Shown here piece by piece: positions 51,136 to 58,871 of a stretch of 58,871 bases of DNA. The DNA lies in assembly GCA_019745575.1 (NCBI GenBank), contig JAIETA010000008.1, positions 1-58,871 on the forward strand. The letters are read 5' to 3'. This stretch comes from Reyranella sp. (lineage in GTDB: Bacteria; Pseudomonadota; Alphaproteobacteria; Reyranellales; Reyranellaceae). Position 1 is the first letter of the stretch. Every line of letters starts with the position of its first letter. Below the pieces are notes generated by a model. It saw nothing but the letters and a program-made list of their open reading frames with translations, made no database searches and was not told where the DNA came from. The translations under genes and the position numbers were made by a program.

Positions 51136-52500
51136 ATGGATCCGCGCCAGGTCAAGACGGCGGCTGATGCCCGCAAGATCGTCAAGGAACGGGGGCTGAC
51201 CCACGTAAAAGTCGGCGTTCACGACATCGACGGCATCCTGCGCGGCAAGTACATCCACGTCGACAAGTTCCACTCCGCGCTGGATGGCGGCTTCGGCTTC
51301 TGCGACGTGGTCCTGGGCTGGGATTCCAACGACCAGCTCTACGACAACGTCGCCTATACCGGATGGCACACCGCCTATCCCGACGCCAACGTCCGCATCT
51401 TGCCGGACACCTGCCGCGAGATCGCCACCGAGCCCGGCAACCTGATGTTCCTCTGCGAGTTCGTCGGCAAGGCGGAGGAGATCTGTCCGCGGGGCGTCTT
51501 GCGGCGCGTGCTGGCGCGGGCCGCGAAGATGGGCTTCGAGGTCAAGGTCGGCTTCGAGTACGAGTTCTTCGTCTTTGCCGAGACCGCCTTCTCGATTCGC
51601 GAGAAGGGATTTCGCAACCTGAAGCCGATTTCGCCGGGCTTCTTTGGCTATTCGGTGCTGCGCAACTCGGTTCTCTCCGACTGGTACCAAGACCTGCTGG
51701 CCATGTGCGAGACCATGGATATGGGCATCGAGGGCCTGCACACGGAAACCGGCGCTGGCGTGCTCGAAGCGGCGCTGCGGGTCGGCGATGCGCTGCCGTC
51801 GGCCGATCGGGCGGCGCTGTTCAAGCTCTTCACCAAGGTGCTGGCGCAGCGACGCGACTGGCTCGCCACCTTCATGGCCAAGTGGTCGAAGGATTGGCCG
51901 GGCTGCGGCGGCCACATGCACATGTCCTTGTGGAAGGCGGGCAAGTCGGCCTTCTATGACGAGAAGGCGCCCCACCGCATGAGCGCGACGATGCGCCACT
52001 TCGTCGGTGGCCAGCAGGCGCTGATGCCGGAAATGCTGGCGATGGTCGCCTCGACTGTGAACGCCTATCGGCGGCTCATTCCGGGCTTCTGGGCGCCGAC
52101 CGACGCGACGTGGGGCGTCGAGAATAGAACCACGGCGCTCAGGGTCATCCCGGGGTCGGCCAAGTCGACCCGCGTGGAATACCGGGTCGCTGCCGCCGAC
52201 GCCAATCCCTACCTGGCGCTCGCCGCCGCGGTCGGTGCCGGCCTCTGGGGTGTCGAGAACAAGATCGATCCGGGCCAGCCGATCACCGGCAACTCGTATG
52301 CCCGCAAGCATCCGGCGAAGGCGCAGCTGCCGCGCACCCTGATGGAGGCAGCCGGCCGGCTGAAAGCATCGAAGCCGGCGCGTGGTCTGTTCGGCGATGC
52401 CTTCGTCGATCACTATTCGGCGACGCGTGAGTGGGAAGAGCGGGAGTTCCGCAAGGCCATCACGGATTGGGAACTCGAACGCTACATGGAAATCATCTGA
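51136..52500 (+). CDS. Glutamine synthetase-family gamma-glutamyl-amine ligase
   Basis: GFEYEFFVF, TETGAGVLEAAL, GCGGHMHMSLW, STRVEYRVAAADANPYLALAA; N-terminal DIDGILRGKY typical of GS-like ligases. Confidence 0.87.
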   Translation: MDPRQVKTAADARKIVKERGLTHVKVGVHDIDGILRGKYIHVDKFHSALDGGFGFCDVVLGWDSNDQLYDNVAYTGWHTAYPDANVRILPDTCREIATEPGNLMFLCEFVGKAEEICPRGVLRRVLARAAKMGFEVKVGFEYEFFVFAETAFSIREKGFRNLKPISPGFFGYSVLRNSVLSDWYQDLLAMCETMDMGIEGLHTETGAGVLEAALRVGDALPSADRAALFKLFTKVLAQRRDWLATFMAKWSKDWPGCGGHMHMSLWKAGKSAFYDEKAPHRMSATMRHFVGGQQALMPEMLAMVASTVNAYRRLIPGFWAPTDATWGVENRTTALRVIPGSAKSTRVEYRVAAADANPYLALAAAVGAGLWGVENKIDPGQPITGNSYARKHPAKAQLPRTLMEAAGRLKASKPARGLFGDAFVDHYSATREWEEREFRKAITDWELERYMEII

Positions 52501-53672
52501 TGGCTGCGTCCTCTCCGCTCACCGGCAACTGGAGCTATCCGACCTCGATCCGCTTCGGCGCCGGCCGCATCCGCGAGCTGCCGGAAGCCTGCAAGGCGGT
52601 CGGCCTGACGCGACCGCTGCTCGTGACCGATCCCGGGCTGGCGAAGCTTCCGATGATCGCCGACGCCTTGGTCTCACTGCGCAAGGCGGGCCTCGAGGTC
52701 GCGCTGTTCAGTGAGGTGAAGCCCAATCCGGTCGCCGCCAATGTCGAGGCCGGCATCCGCGTGCTGCGCGCCGGCAAGCATGACGGCGTGATCGCCTGGG
52801 GTGGCGGGTCGGGTATCGATGCCGCCAAGGCGATTGCCTTCATGGCGGGCCAGACCCGGCCGATGTGGGATTTCGAGGATATCGGCGACTGGTGGACGCG
52901 CGCCAATCCGGCCGGCATCTACCCGTCGATCGCCGTGCCGACCACGGCGGGTACCGGCTCGGAAACCGGTCGCGCGTCGGTCATCACCGACGAGAAGACG
53001 CATACCAAGAAGGTGATCTTTCATCCGAAGATGATGCCCCAGGTGGTGATCGCCGACCCGGAGCTCACGGTCGGCCTGTCGGCGAAGCTCACGGCAGGCA
53101 CCGGCATGGACGCCTTCATCCATTGCTTCGAGGCCTATTGCGCACCTGGCTATCACCCTTACGCGGAAGGCATCGCCGTCGAAGGCATGCGGCTCGTGAA
53201 GGAGAATCTGGCGCGCGCCGTGAAGGACGGCCGCGATGTCGAAGCCCGCGGCCATATGCTGGCCGCCTCGCAGATGGGTTCGACGGCCTTCCAGAAGGGC
53301 CTGGGTGCCATCCATTCGCTGTCGCATCCGGTCGGTGCGGTGCTCGATACCCATCACGGCCTCACCAATGCCGTCGCCATGCCCTACGTCGTGAAGTTCA
53401 ACCGTCCTGCGATCGAAGGGAAGGTCGTGCGCCTTGCGCGCTGGCTCGACCTTCGCAGCCCGACCTTCGACGGCTTCATGCAGTGGACGCTCGATCTTCG
53501 CCGTGAGATCGGCATCCCGCATACGCTGGCCGAGCTCGGCGTGAAGGCCGAGCATCTCGACAAGTTCGCCGAGATGGCCGCGGTCGATCCCACGGCCGGC
53601 GGCAATCCGGTGAAGGCAGGTGTTGCCGAAATGCGCAGGATGTACGAAGCCGCCTTGAGCGGGAGACTCTGA
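52500..53672 (+). CDS. Iron-containing alcohol dehydrogenase
   Basis: FGAGRIREL, GGGSGIDAAKAIAF, IAVPTTAGTGSETGRASVI, GAIHSLSHPVGAVLDTHHGLTNAVAMPYV. Confidence 0.93.
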   Translation: MAASSPLTGNWSYPTSIRFGAGRIRELPEACKAVGLTRPLLVTDPGLAKLPMIADALVSLRKAGLEVALFSEVKPNPVAANVEAGIRVLRAGKHDGVIAWGGGSGIDAAKAIAFMAGQTRPMWDFEDIGDWWTRANPAGIYPSIAVPTTAGTGSETGRASVITDEKTHTKKVIFHPKMMPQVVIADPELTVGLSAKLTAGTGMDAFIHCFEAYCAPGYHPYAEGIAVEGMRLVKENLARAVKDGRDVEARGHMLAASQMGSTAFQKGLGAIHSLSHPVGAVLDTHHGLTNAVAMPYVVKFNRPAIEGKVVRLARWLDLRSPTFDGFMQWTLDLRREIGIPHTLAELGVKAEHLDKFAEMAAVDPTAGGNPVKAGVAEMRRMYEAALSGRL

Positions 53673-53673
53673 C

Positions 53674-56139
53674 ATGACGGCCAACTTCCCCACCCAGGCG
53701 CGGGTCGTCATCATCGGCGGCGGCATCATGGGCTGTTCGACCGCCTATCATCTGGCCAAGCTCGGCTGGAAGGACGTGGTGCTGCTCGAACAGGGCCGGC
53801 TGAGCGGCGGCACGACCTGGCACGCCGCCGGACTGGTGGGCCAGTTGCGCAGCTACCAGAACCTGACGCGGCTGATCCGCTACAGCACCGACCTGTACGC
53901 GAAGCTCGAGGCCGAAACCGGACTGGCCACCGGCTGGAAACAATGCGGCTCGCTGTCGGTCGCGCGCACCGAGGAGCGCATGGTGCTGCTGCGCCGCTCC
54001 GCCGCCATGGCGAACGCCCAGGGCGTCGCCTGCGAGCCGCTGACGGCGCGGCAGGCTGGCGACAAGTATCCCATCATGCGGACCGACGATCTCGTCGGCG
54101 CGGTGTGGTTGCCGGGCGACGGCAAAGCCAATCCGGCCGACATCACCCAGGCGCTGGCCAAGGGCGCGCGCAACGGCGGTGTCCGCATTTTCGAGAAGAC
54201 GCGCGTGACGTCTATCGAGACCGAGGACGGCCCGAGTGGCCGGCGAGTCACCGGCGTTCAGACCACCGAAGGGCCCATCACGGCAGAGATCGTGGTCAAC
54301 TGCGGCGGCCAGTGGGCGCGCCAGGTCGGGCGCATGGTCGGCGTCACGGTGCCGCTCTATTCCTGCGAGCACATGTACATCGTCACCGAGAAGATGGAGG
54401 GCGTGCCGCGCGACCTGCCGGTGATGCGCGATCCCGACGGCTACATCTACTTCAAGGAGGAGGTCGGCGGCCTGCTGATGGGCGGCTTCGAGCCGGATGC
54501 CAAGCCGTGGAACAAGGACGTCATTCCCGACGATTTCGAGTTCGGTATGCTGCCGGACGACTGGGACCAGTTCCAGATCCTGATGGACAACGCCCTGATC
54601 CGGGTGCCGTCGCTGGACAAAGTCGGCATCAAGACCTTCATGAACGGCCCGGAGAGCTTTACGCCCGACCTGAACTACATCCTGGGCGAAGCGCCGGGCC
54701 TGAGGGGCTTCTTCGTGGGCGCCGGCTTCAATTCGATGGGCATCGCGAGTTCGGGCGGCGCCGGGATGGCGCTTGCCGAGTGGATCGTGGCCGGCGAGCC
54801 GACGATGGATCTCTGGCCGGTCGACATCCGCCGCTTTGCGGGCTTCCACGGCAACGATTCGTGGCTGCGGGCGCGGGTCGCCGAGACGCTGGGCCTGCAC
54901 TACAAGATGCCGTGGCCGCAGCGCGAGCACGAGAGCGGCCGGCCGTTCCGCCGCTCGCCGCTCTATGACCGGCTCAAGGCGCGCGGCGCCTGGTTCGGCA
55001 ACAAGATGGGCTGGGAGCGACCCAACTGGTTCGCCGGCACCGGCAAGACGCCCGACATGCAGTATGGCTGGGGCCGGGGCGAGTGGTTCGACCACGTCGC
55101 GGCCGAGCATCGCGCCACCCGCGAGGGCGTCACCGTCGTGGACGAGACGTCGTTCGGCAAGCTCCTGATGCAGGGGCGCGATGCCGAGAAGGTGCTGCAG
55201 CACCTATCCGCCAACGACGTCGCCGTGCCGGTCGGCCGCACCGTCTATACCGGCCTGCTGAACGACCGTGGCACCTTCGAGAGCGACCTCACCATTGCCC
55301 GGCTGGCTCGCGACAGGTTCATGATCATCACCGGGTCGGCGCAGGCCACGCGCGACGCCGACTGGATCGGCCGCCATATGCCGCCGGAGGCGCATGCCAC
55401 GCTGACCGACGTGACGTCGGGCTGGACCGTGCTGTCGGTCATGGGCCCGCGCAGCCGGGCTTTGCTGCAGAAGGTGAGCCGCGCCGACTTCTCGAACGAG
55501 GGGTTTCCGTTCGCCACCATCCGCGAGGTCGGCCTTGGCTACGCCACGGTCCTGGCCTCGCGCCGTACCTACATGGGCGAGCTTGGCTGGGAGCTCTACG
55601 TGCCTGTCGAGTTCGCGGTGACGGTGTTCGAGACCCTACATGAGGCGGGAGTCGAGTTCGGCCTGCGCGACGCCGGCTACTACGCCGTCGAAACGCTGCG
55701 CCTGGAAAAGGGCTATCGCGCCTGGGGCCGGGAGCTCACGCCCGACGACAATCCCTTCCAGGCCGGCCTCGGCTGGGCGGTGAAGCTCGACAAGCCGGGC
55801 GGCTTCATCGGCCACAAGGCGCTGATAGAGGCCAAGGCCAAGCCTCTGACGCGGCGGCTGGTGACGGTGGTGCTGGCCGACGGCGAACCGCTGCTGTGGG
55901 GCGGCGAGGCGCTGCTGCGCGACGGCAAGCCCGTCGGCGATCTCACCTCCGCCGGTTATGGCCACACGATCGGCGCATCGATCGGGATGGGCTACGCCAA
56001 ACGCGACGACGGTGCCGCCATCGATGCCGCCTGGCTCGAGGGCGGCCGCTTCGAGGTCGATCTCGCCGGCACGCGCCTTGCTGCCAAGGTGTCGCTGCGC
56101 TGCCCCTACGATCCCACGGGGGCACGCATCAAGGGTTGA
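53674..56139 (+). CDS. Dimethylglycine/sarcosine dehydrogenase-like FAD oxidoreductase fused to a GcvT domain
   Basis: VVIIGGGIMGCSTAYHLAKLGWKDVVLLEQGRLSGGTTWHAAGLVGQLR (His-FAD motif); C-terminal aminomethyltransferase domain. Confidence 0.9.
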   Translation: MTANFPTQARVVIIGGGIMGCSTAYHLAKLGWKDVVLLEQGRLSGGTTWHAAGLVGQLRSYQNLTRLIRYSTDLYAKLEAETGLATGWKQCGSLSVARTEERMVLLRRSAAMANAQGVACEPLTARQAGDKYPIMRTDDLVGAVWLPGDGKANPADITQALAKGARNGGVRIFEKTRVTSIETEDGPSGRRVTGVQTTEGPITAEIVVNCGGQWARQVGRMVGVTVPLYSCEHMYIVTEKMEGVPRDLPVMRDPDGYIYFKEEVGGLLMGGFEPDAKPWNKDVIPDDFEFGMLPDDWDQFQILMDNALIRVPSLDKVGIKTFMNGPESFTPDLNYILGEAPGLRGFFVGAGFNSMGIASSGGAGMALAEWIVAGEPTMDLWPVDIRRFAGFHGNDSWLRARVAETLGLHYKMPWPQREHESGRPFRRSPLYDRLKARGAWFGNKMGWERPNWFAGTGKTPDMQYGWGRGEWFDHVAAEHRATREGVTVVDETSFGKLLMQGRDAEKVLQHLSANDVAVPVGRTVYTGLLNDRGTFESDLTIARLARDRFMIITGSAQATRDADWIGRHMPPEAHATLTDVTSGWTVLSVMGPRSRALLQKVSRADFSNEGFPFATIREVGLGYATVLASRRTYMGELGWELYVPVEFAVTVFETLHEAGVEFGLRDAGYYAVETLRLEKGYRAWGRELTPDDNPFQAGLGWAVKLDKPGGFIGHKALIEAKAKPLTRRLVTVVLADGEPLLWGGEALLRDGKPVGDLTSAGYGHTIGASIGMGYAKRDDGAAIDAAWLEGGRFEVDLAGTRLAAKVSLRCPYDPTGARIKG

Positions 56140-57785
56140 GCCTCCTTGAGGCGCGTGTCGGCAAGCTCGCCGGCGGCCTCGAGGATGGGATAGGCGACCG
56201 ACGTCAGGTGGCCGTTGATGCGCTTGAAGTCGCGGATCACGTCCATGTGGATCGAGCTGGTCTCGATCGACTCGGCGCGTCCTTCGCGCAGGCGGGCGAA
56301 ATGGCTGTCGGCGGCCCGCGATTCGGCTTCGCGCATGGCGGTCTTCTCGGCGACCAGGCGGCGCGCCAGCGTGATGTCGCGGGTGGTGAAAACGTTGAGC
56401 GCCAGCTGCAGGTTTTCCAGCACGCGGGCGTGGAAGGCCCTGAGCTCGGCCGTGCCTTCTGGCGAGAAGGCGTAGCGGTTCCTGATCTTCTTGGCCGCGA
56501 GCTCCATCAGGTTCTTGTCGACGATGTCGCCAACGTGCTCGAGGTTGGTCGTGAAGGTCAGGATCTCGACGTAGCGCTTGCCGTCCTCTTCACCCAGTTC
56601 GTTGCGCGAGGTCTGGATGAGGTAGAGCTTGATCGCCTCGTAGAGTCTGTCGACCGCGTCGTCGGCGGCTTCGATCGCCTTCACCGCCTTGGGATCGTTG
56701 CGCTCGAAGACGTCCATCGTCTTGCGCAGCATGTCGGCCACGCGGTCGCCGAGGTTCAGTGTTTCGCGCAGCGCGCAGCCCAGCGCCTCGGCGGGGCTGT
56801 CCAGGACGTTGGGATCGAGGTGGCGGGGCTTGCCGGGATCGTCCAGCCGCGGCTTGGCGGGCAACAGGCGCACGCAGAGGGCGGCGACCACGTCGGTCAG
56901 CGGCAGGAAGACGATGGCGACAGCGAGGTTGAAGGCGGTGTGGAAGTTGACGGCGAGGCGCGTCGCCGACGGGTCGAGGATCGTCAAGACCTGCAGCACG
57001 GGCTCGAGGAACGGCAGGACAGCGATGGCCATCAGCCCGCGGGTGATCAGGTTGGCCAGAGGCACGCGCCGCGCCTCGACCTCGGCGCCGGCCTGAGCCA
57101 TGTAGGGCGCCAGCGCGCCGCCGACGTTGGCGCCGATCACCAGGGCCAAGGCCAGCTTGGGCTCGACGATCCCGCCGCCGGCGAACGACATGACCAGCAG
57201 CACGACCGACAGACTGGAATGGACGAACCAGGTGGCGAGCGTCGCCAGGATGACCGCGATGACGTACTCGTTCTGGAGACCCTGCAGCGCGGCCATGAAG
57301 GAGGGCGAGGCGCGCAGCGGCTCGGTGGCATGGCCCAGCAGCTTGAGCGACAGCAGCATCAGGCCGAGGCCGATGGCGACCCGGCCGAGGTGGCGCGACC
57401 TGTCCTGCTCGCTCGACAGGAAGGCGATAACGCCGGCGCCGATCAGCAGCGGCGACACCCAAGCAAGATCGAACGACAGGACCTGGGCGGCGATTGTGGT
57501 GCCGACGTCGGCGCCCAGCATGACGGCGAGGGCGATCGACAGCGGAATGAGGCCGCGGCCGGCGAAGGAGGAGAGCAGCAGCGCCGTGGCGGTGCTCGAC
57601 TGCAACAGCCCGGTAACGGCAAGGCCGCCGGCGAAGGCGGTGAACCGGTTGCGCGAGCAGGCGGCGATGGCGCGGCGCAGCGTGGCACCGAAGGCACGCG
57701 TCAGGCCGGTGCGGACCATGCGCACGCCCCAGAGCAGTAAGGCCACGCTGCCCAGAACGTTCAGGATCGTCTCGACGCCCTGCAT
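56106..57785 (-). CDS. Na/Pi cotransporter family protein with PhoU-like C-terminus
   Basis: GLLQSSTATALLLSSFAGRGLIPLSIALAVMLGADVGTTIAAQVLSF; PhoU-like helical C-terminus. Confidence 0.9.
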   Translation of the reverse strand: MQGVETILNVLGSVALLLWGVRMVRTGLTRAFGATLRRAIAACSRNRFTAFAGGLAVTGLLQSSTATALLLSSFAGRGLIPLSIALAVMLGADVGTTIAAQVLSFDLAWVSPLLIGAGVIAFLSSEQDRSRHLGRVAIGLGLMLLSLKLLGHATEPLRASPSFMAALQGLQNEYVIAVILATLATWFVHSSLSVVLLVMSFAGGGIVEPKLALALVIGANVGGALAPYMAQAGAEVEARRVPLANLITRGLMAIAVLPFLEPVLQVLTILDPSATRLAVNFHTAFNLAVAIVFLPLTDVVAALCVRLLPAKPRLDDPGKPRHLDPNVLDSPAEALGCALRETLNLGDRVADMLRKTMDVFERNDPKAVKAIEAADDAVDRLYEAIKLYLIQTSRNELGEEDGKRYVEILTFTTNLEHVGDIVDKNLMELAAKKIRNRYAFSPEGTAELRAFHARVLENLQLALNVFTTRDITLARRLVAEKTAMREAESRAADSHFARLREGRAESIETSSIHMDVIRDFKRINGHLTSVAYPILEAAGELADTRLKEAQPLMRAPVGS

Positions 57786-57840
57786 GATCGTCAGAGCCTA
57801 CGCCTCAGCCTGCAGCGATTAAAGTTTTTTGACGAATTTG

Positions 57841-58707
57841 TTACGATGCCAGGTGCGTTGCCTCTTCCATGAAGGCGCGAACCAGCGCGACGCGGCGGCG
57901 CTCCTGCAGGCAAAGGGCATACTCCGCCACCGCGAGATCGCTGTCGGCCACGGCGATGTGGCGAAAGCGGCGATCCTCGCCAAGCTCGCTGGCGAAGACG
58001 GCACCGACGCCGAAGCCCGCGGCCACCGCCTCACGCACGCCCTCGCGGGTCTGCACCTCGACGATGGAACCCGGCCGCACATCGGCCGCGGCCATGGCCT
58101 GTTCCAGCACCTCGCGTGTGATCGAGCCGCGCTCGCGCAGCACCAGTTCCTGGCCGTTGAGGGCGGCGAGTGGAGCACGGCCGCGCTTGGCGAGCGGATG
58201 GCGAGCCGGCGCAAAAAGCACCACCCGGTCGGTGCGCAGCCGCACGGCATGCAGGCGGGGGTCCGACACGCTCTTGGCCATCACCGCGACGTCGGCCTCG
58301 TGGCGCAGCAGGCGTTCCAGCACGACGGCGGAGTTGTCGATCGACAGCGCGAAAGTAAGACCGCCGGCGCGCTTCCGGAGCGCCGCCATGATCGGCACCA
58401 CGTGGTGGGCCGAGTCGGCGGCGATCCGGAGATGGCCGCGGGTCAGGGCCTGCTCGCCGGCCAGCAGGGCGCGTGCCTCCTCCTGCAGGGCAAAGAGCCG
58501 GGTCGTGACGCCGTGCAGCTGCCGGCCGGTTTCGGTCGGGGTGACGCTGCGGCCGCGGCGGTCGAACAGGTGTACGCCATAGGCCTTCTCCAGGGCCGTC
58601 ACCTGGCCCGACAGGTTGGGCTGGCTGAGGCCCGAGGCGCGGGCGGCGGCGGAGAAGGAGCCCGATTCGGCCACGAGATGGAAGGCGCGGAGCTGGGTGG
58701 GCGTCAT
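57841..58707 (-). CDS. LysR-family transcriptional regulator
   Basis: MTPTQLRAFHLVAESGSFSAAARASGLSQPNLSGQVTALEKAYGVHLFDRRGRSVTPTETGRQL wHTH; divergent from a phnW-like gene. Confidence 0.92.
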   Translation of the reverse strand: MTPTQLRAFHLVAESGSFSAAARASGLSQPNLSGQVTALEKAYGVHLFDRRGRSVTPTETGRQLHGVTTRLFALQEEARALLAGEQALTRGHLRIAADSAHHVVPIMAALRKRAGGLTFALSIDNSAVVLERLLRHEADVAVMAKSVSDPRLHAVRLRTDRVVLFAPARHPLAKRGRAPLAALNGQELVLRERGSITREVLEQAMAAADVRPGSIVEVQTREGVREAVAAGFGVGAVFASELGEDRRFRHIAVADSDLAVAEYALCLQERRRVALVRAFMEEATHLAS

Positions 58708-58711
58708 ATAT

Positions 58712-58732
58712 GTGAAACCTATAGGTAGCATA
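58712..58732. promoter_or_regulatory. Dyad-symmetric LysR-type operator in the divergent region
   Basis: ACCTATAGGT (58717-58726) is a perfect 10-bp palindrome inside a wider imperfect dyad TGaaACCTATAGGTagCA. Confidence 0.5.
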
Positions 58733-58780
58733 TGGAATATATACTGGACGGATAGAAGACGCGAGCCGATCATCGCCGCC

Positions 58781-58871
58781 ATGACCACCAAGAAGCCTGC
58801 CGCCTCCGAAACCGGTGATCCGCTGCTGCTGACGCCGGGTCCGCTCACCACCTCGGCCAGCGTGAAGCAGG
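58781..58871 (+). CDS. phnW: N-terminus of 2-aminoethylphosphonate:pyruvate aminotransferase (truncated by window end)
   Basis: MTTKKPAASETGDPLLLTPGPLTTSASVKQ; LLLTPGPLTTS..VK is the PhnW N-terminal motif. Confidence 0.75.
   Translation, partial: MTTKKPAASETGDPLLLTPGPLTTSASVKQ

Noticed and set aside
50722-52413. 563-aa minus-strand ORF over dctM and the GS-like gene
   Set aside because: Shadow ORF; opposite strand carries clear families.
53476-55203. 575-aa minus-strand ORF
   Set aside because: Antisense to the Fe-ADH and DMGDH-like genes; no motif.
55896-57740. 614-aa plus-strand ORF
   Set aside because: Shadow of the Na/Pi cotransporter; Gly/Gln/Arg/Asp-rich with no domain.

Overview
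This is a GC-rich, gene-dense window that looks alphaproteobacterial from its gene content (DUF1013/TrcR, the FabI/PdxH/AroC neighbourhood, GyrA type). I found no rRNA, CRISPR array, transposase, integrase or phage gene. Three blocks stand out. (1) 0.2-28.8 kb is mostly housekeeping and metabolic: trcR-like, a TRAP transporter, a MetY-like enzyme, sppA, aroC, fabI, pdxH, a CDF transporter, uvrA, ssb, gyrA and coaD. It also holds an acid-ceramidase/NAAA-like Ntn hydrolase behind a perfect TetR-type operator. (2) 28.9-41.4 kb is a tRNA-Lys followed after 28 bp by a ten-gene same-strand envelope-glycoconjugate operon, then an amidinotransferase and a ManC-type enzyme on the other strand. The operon order is Wzm/Wzt-like ABC exporter, GT21/ceramide-glucosyltransferase-like enzyme, STAS protein, Wza-like OM lipoprotein, DevB/DevC/DevA-like tripartite exporter, two BcsA-like GT2 enzymes. 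This hybrid of polysaccharide and glycolipid export parts is my best candidate for an undescribed system. (3) 44.4-56.1 kb is a catabolic cluster: HyuA/HyuB, TRAP DctPQM, a glutamine-synthetase-like ligase, an Fe-ADH and a DMGDH/sarcosine-dehydrogenase-like enzyme. A CNBD potassium channel with a charge-poor S4 lies upstream. A LysR/phnW divergon is at the right edge. Family calls come from reading motifs in the translations; no database search was possible.
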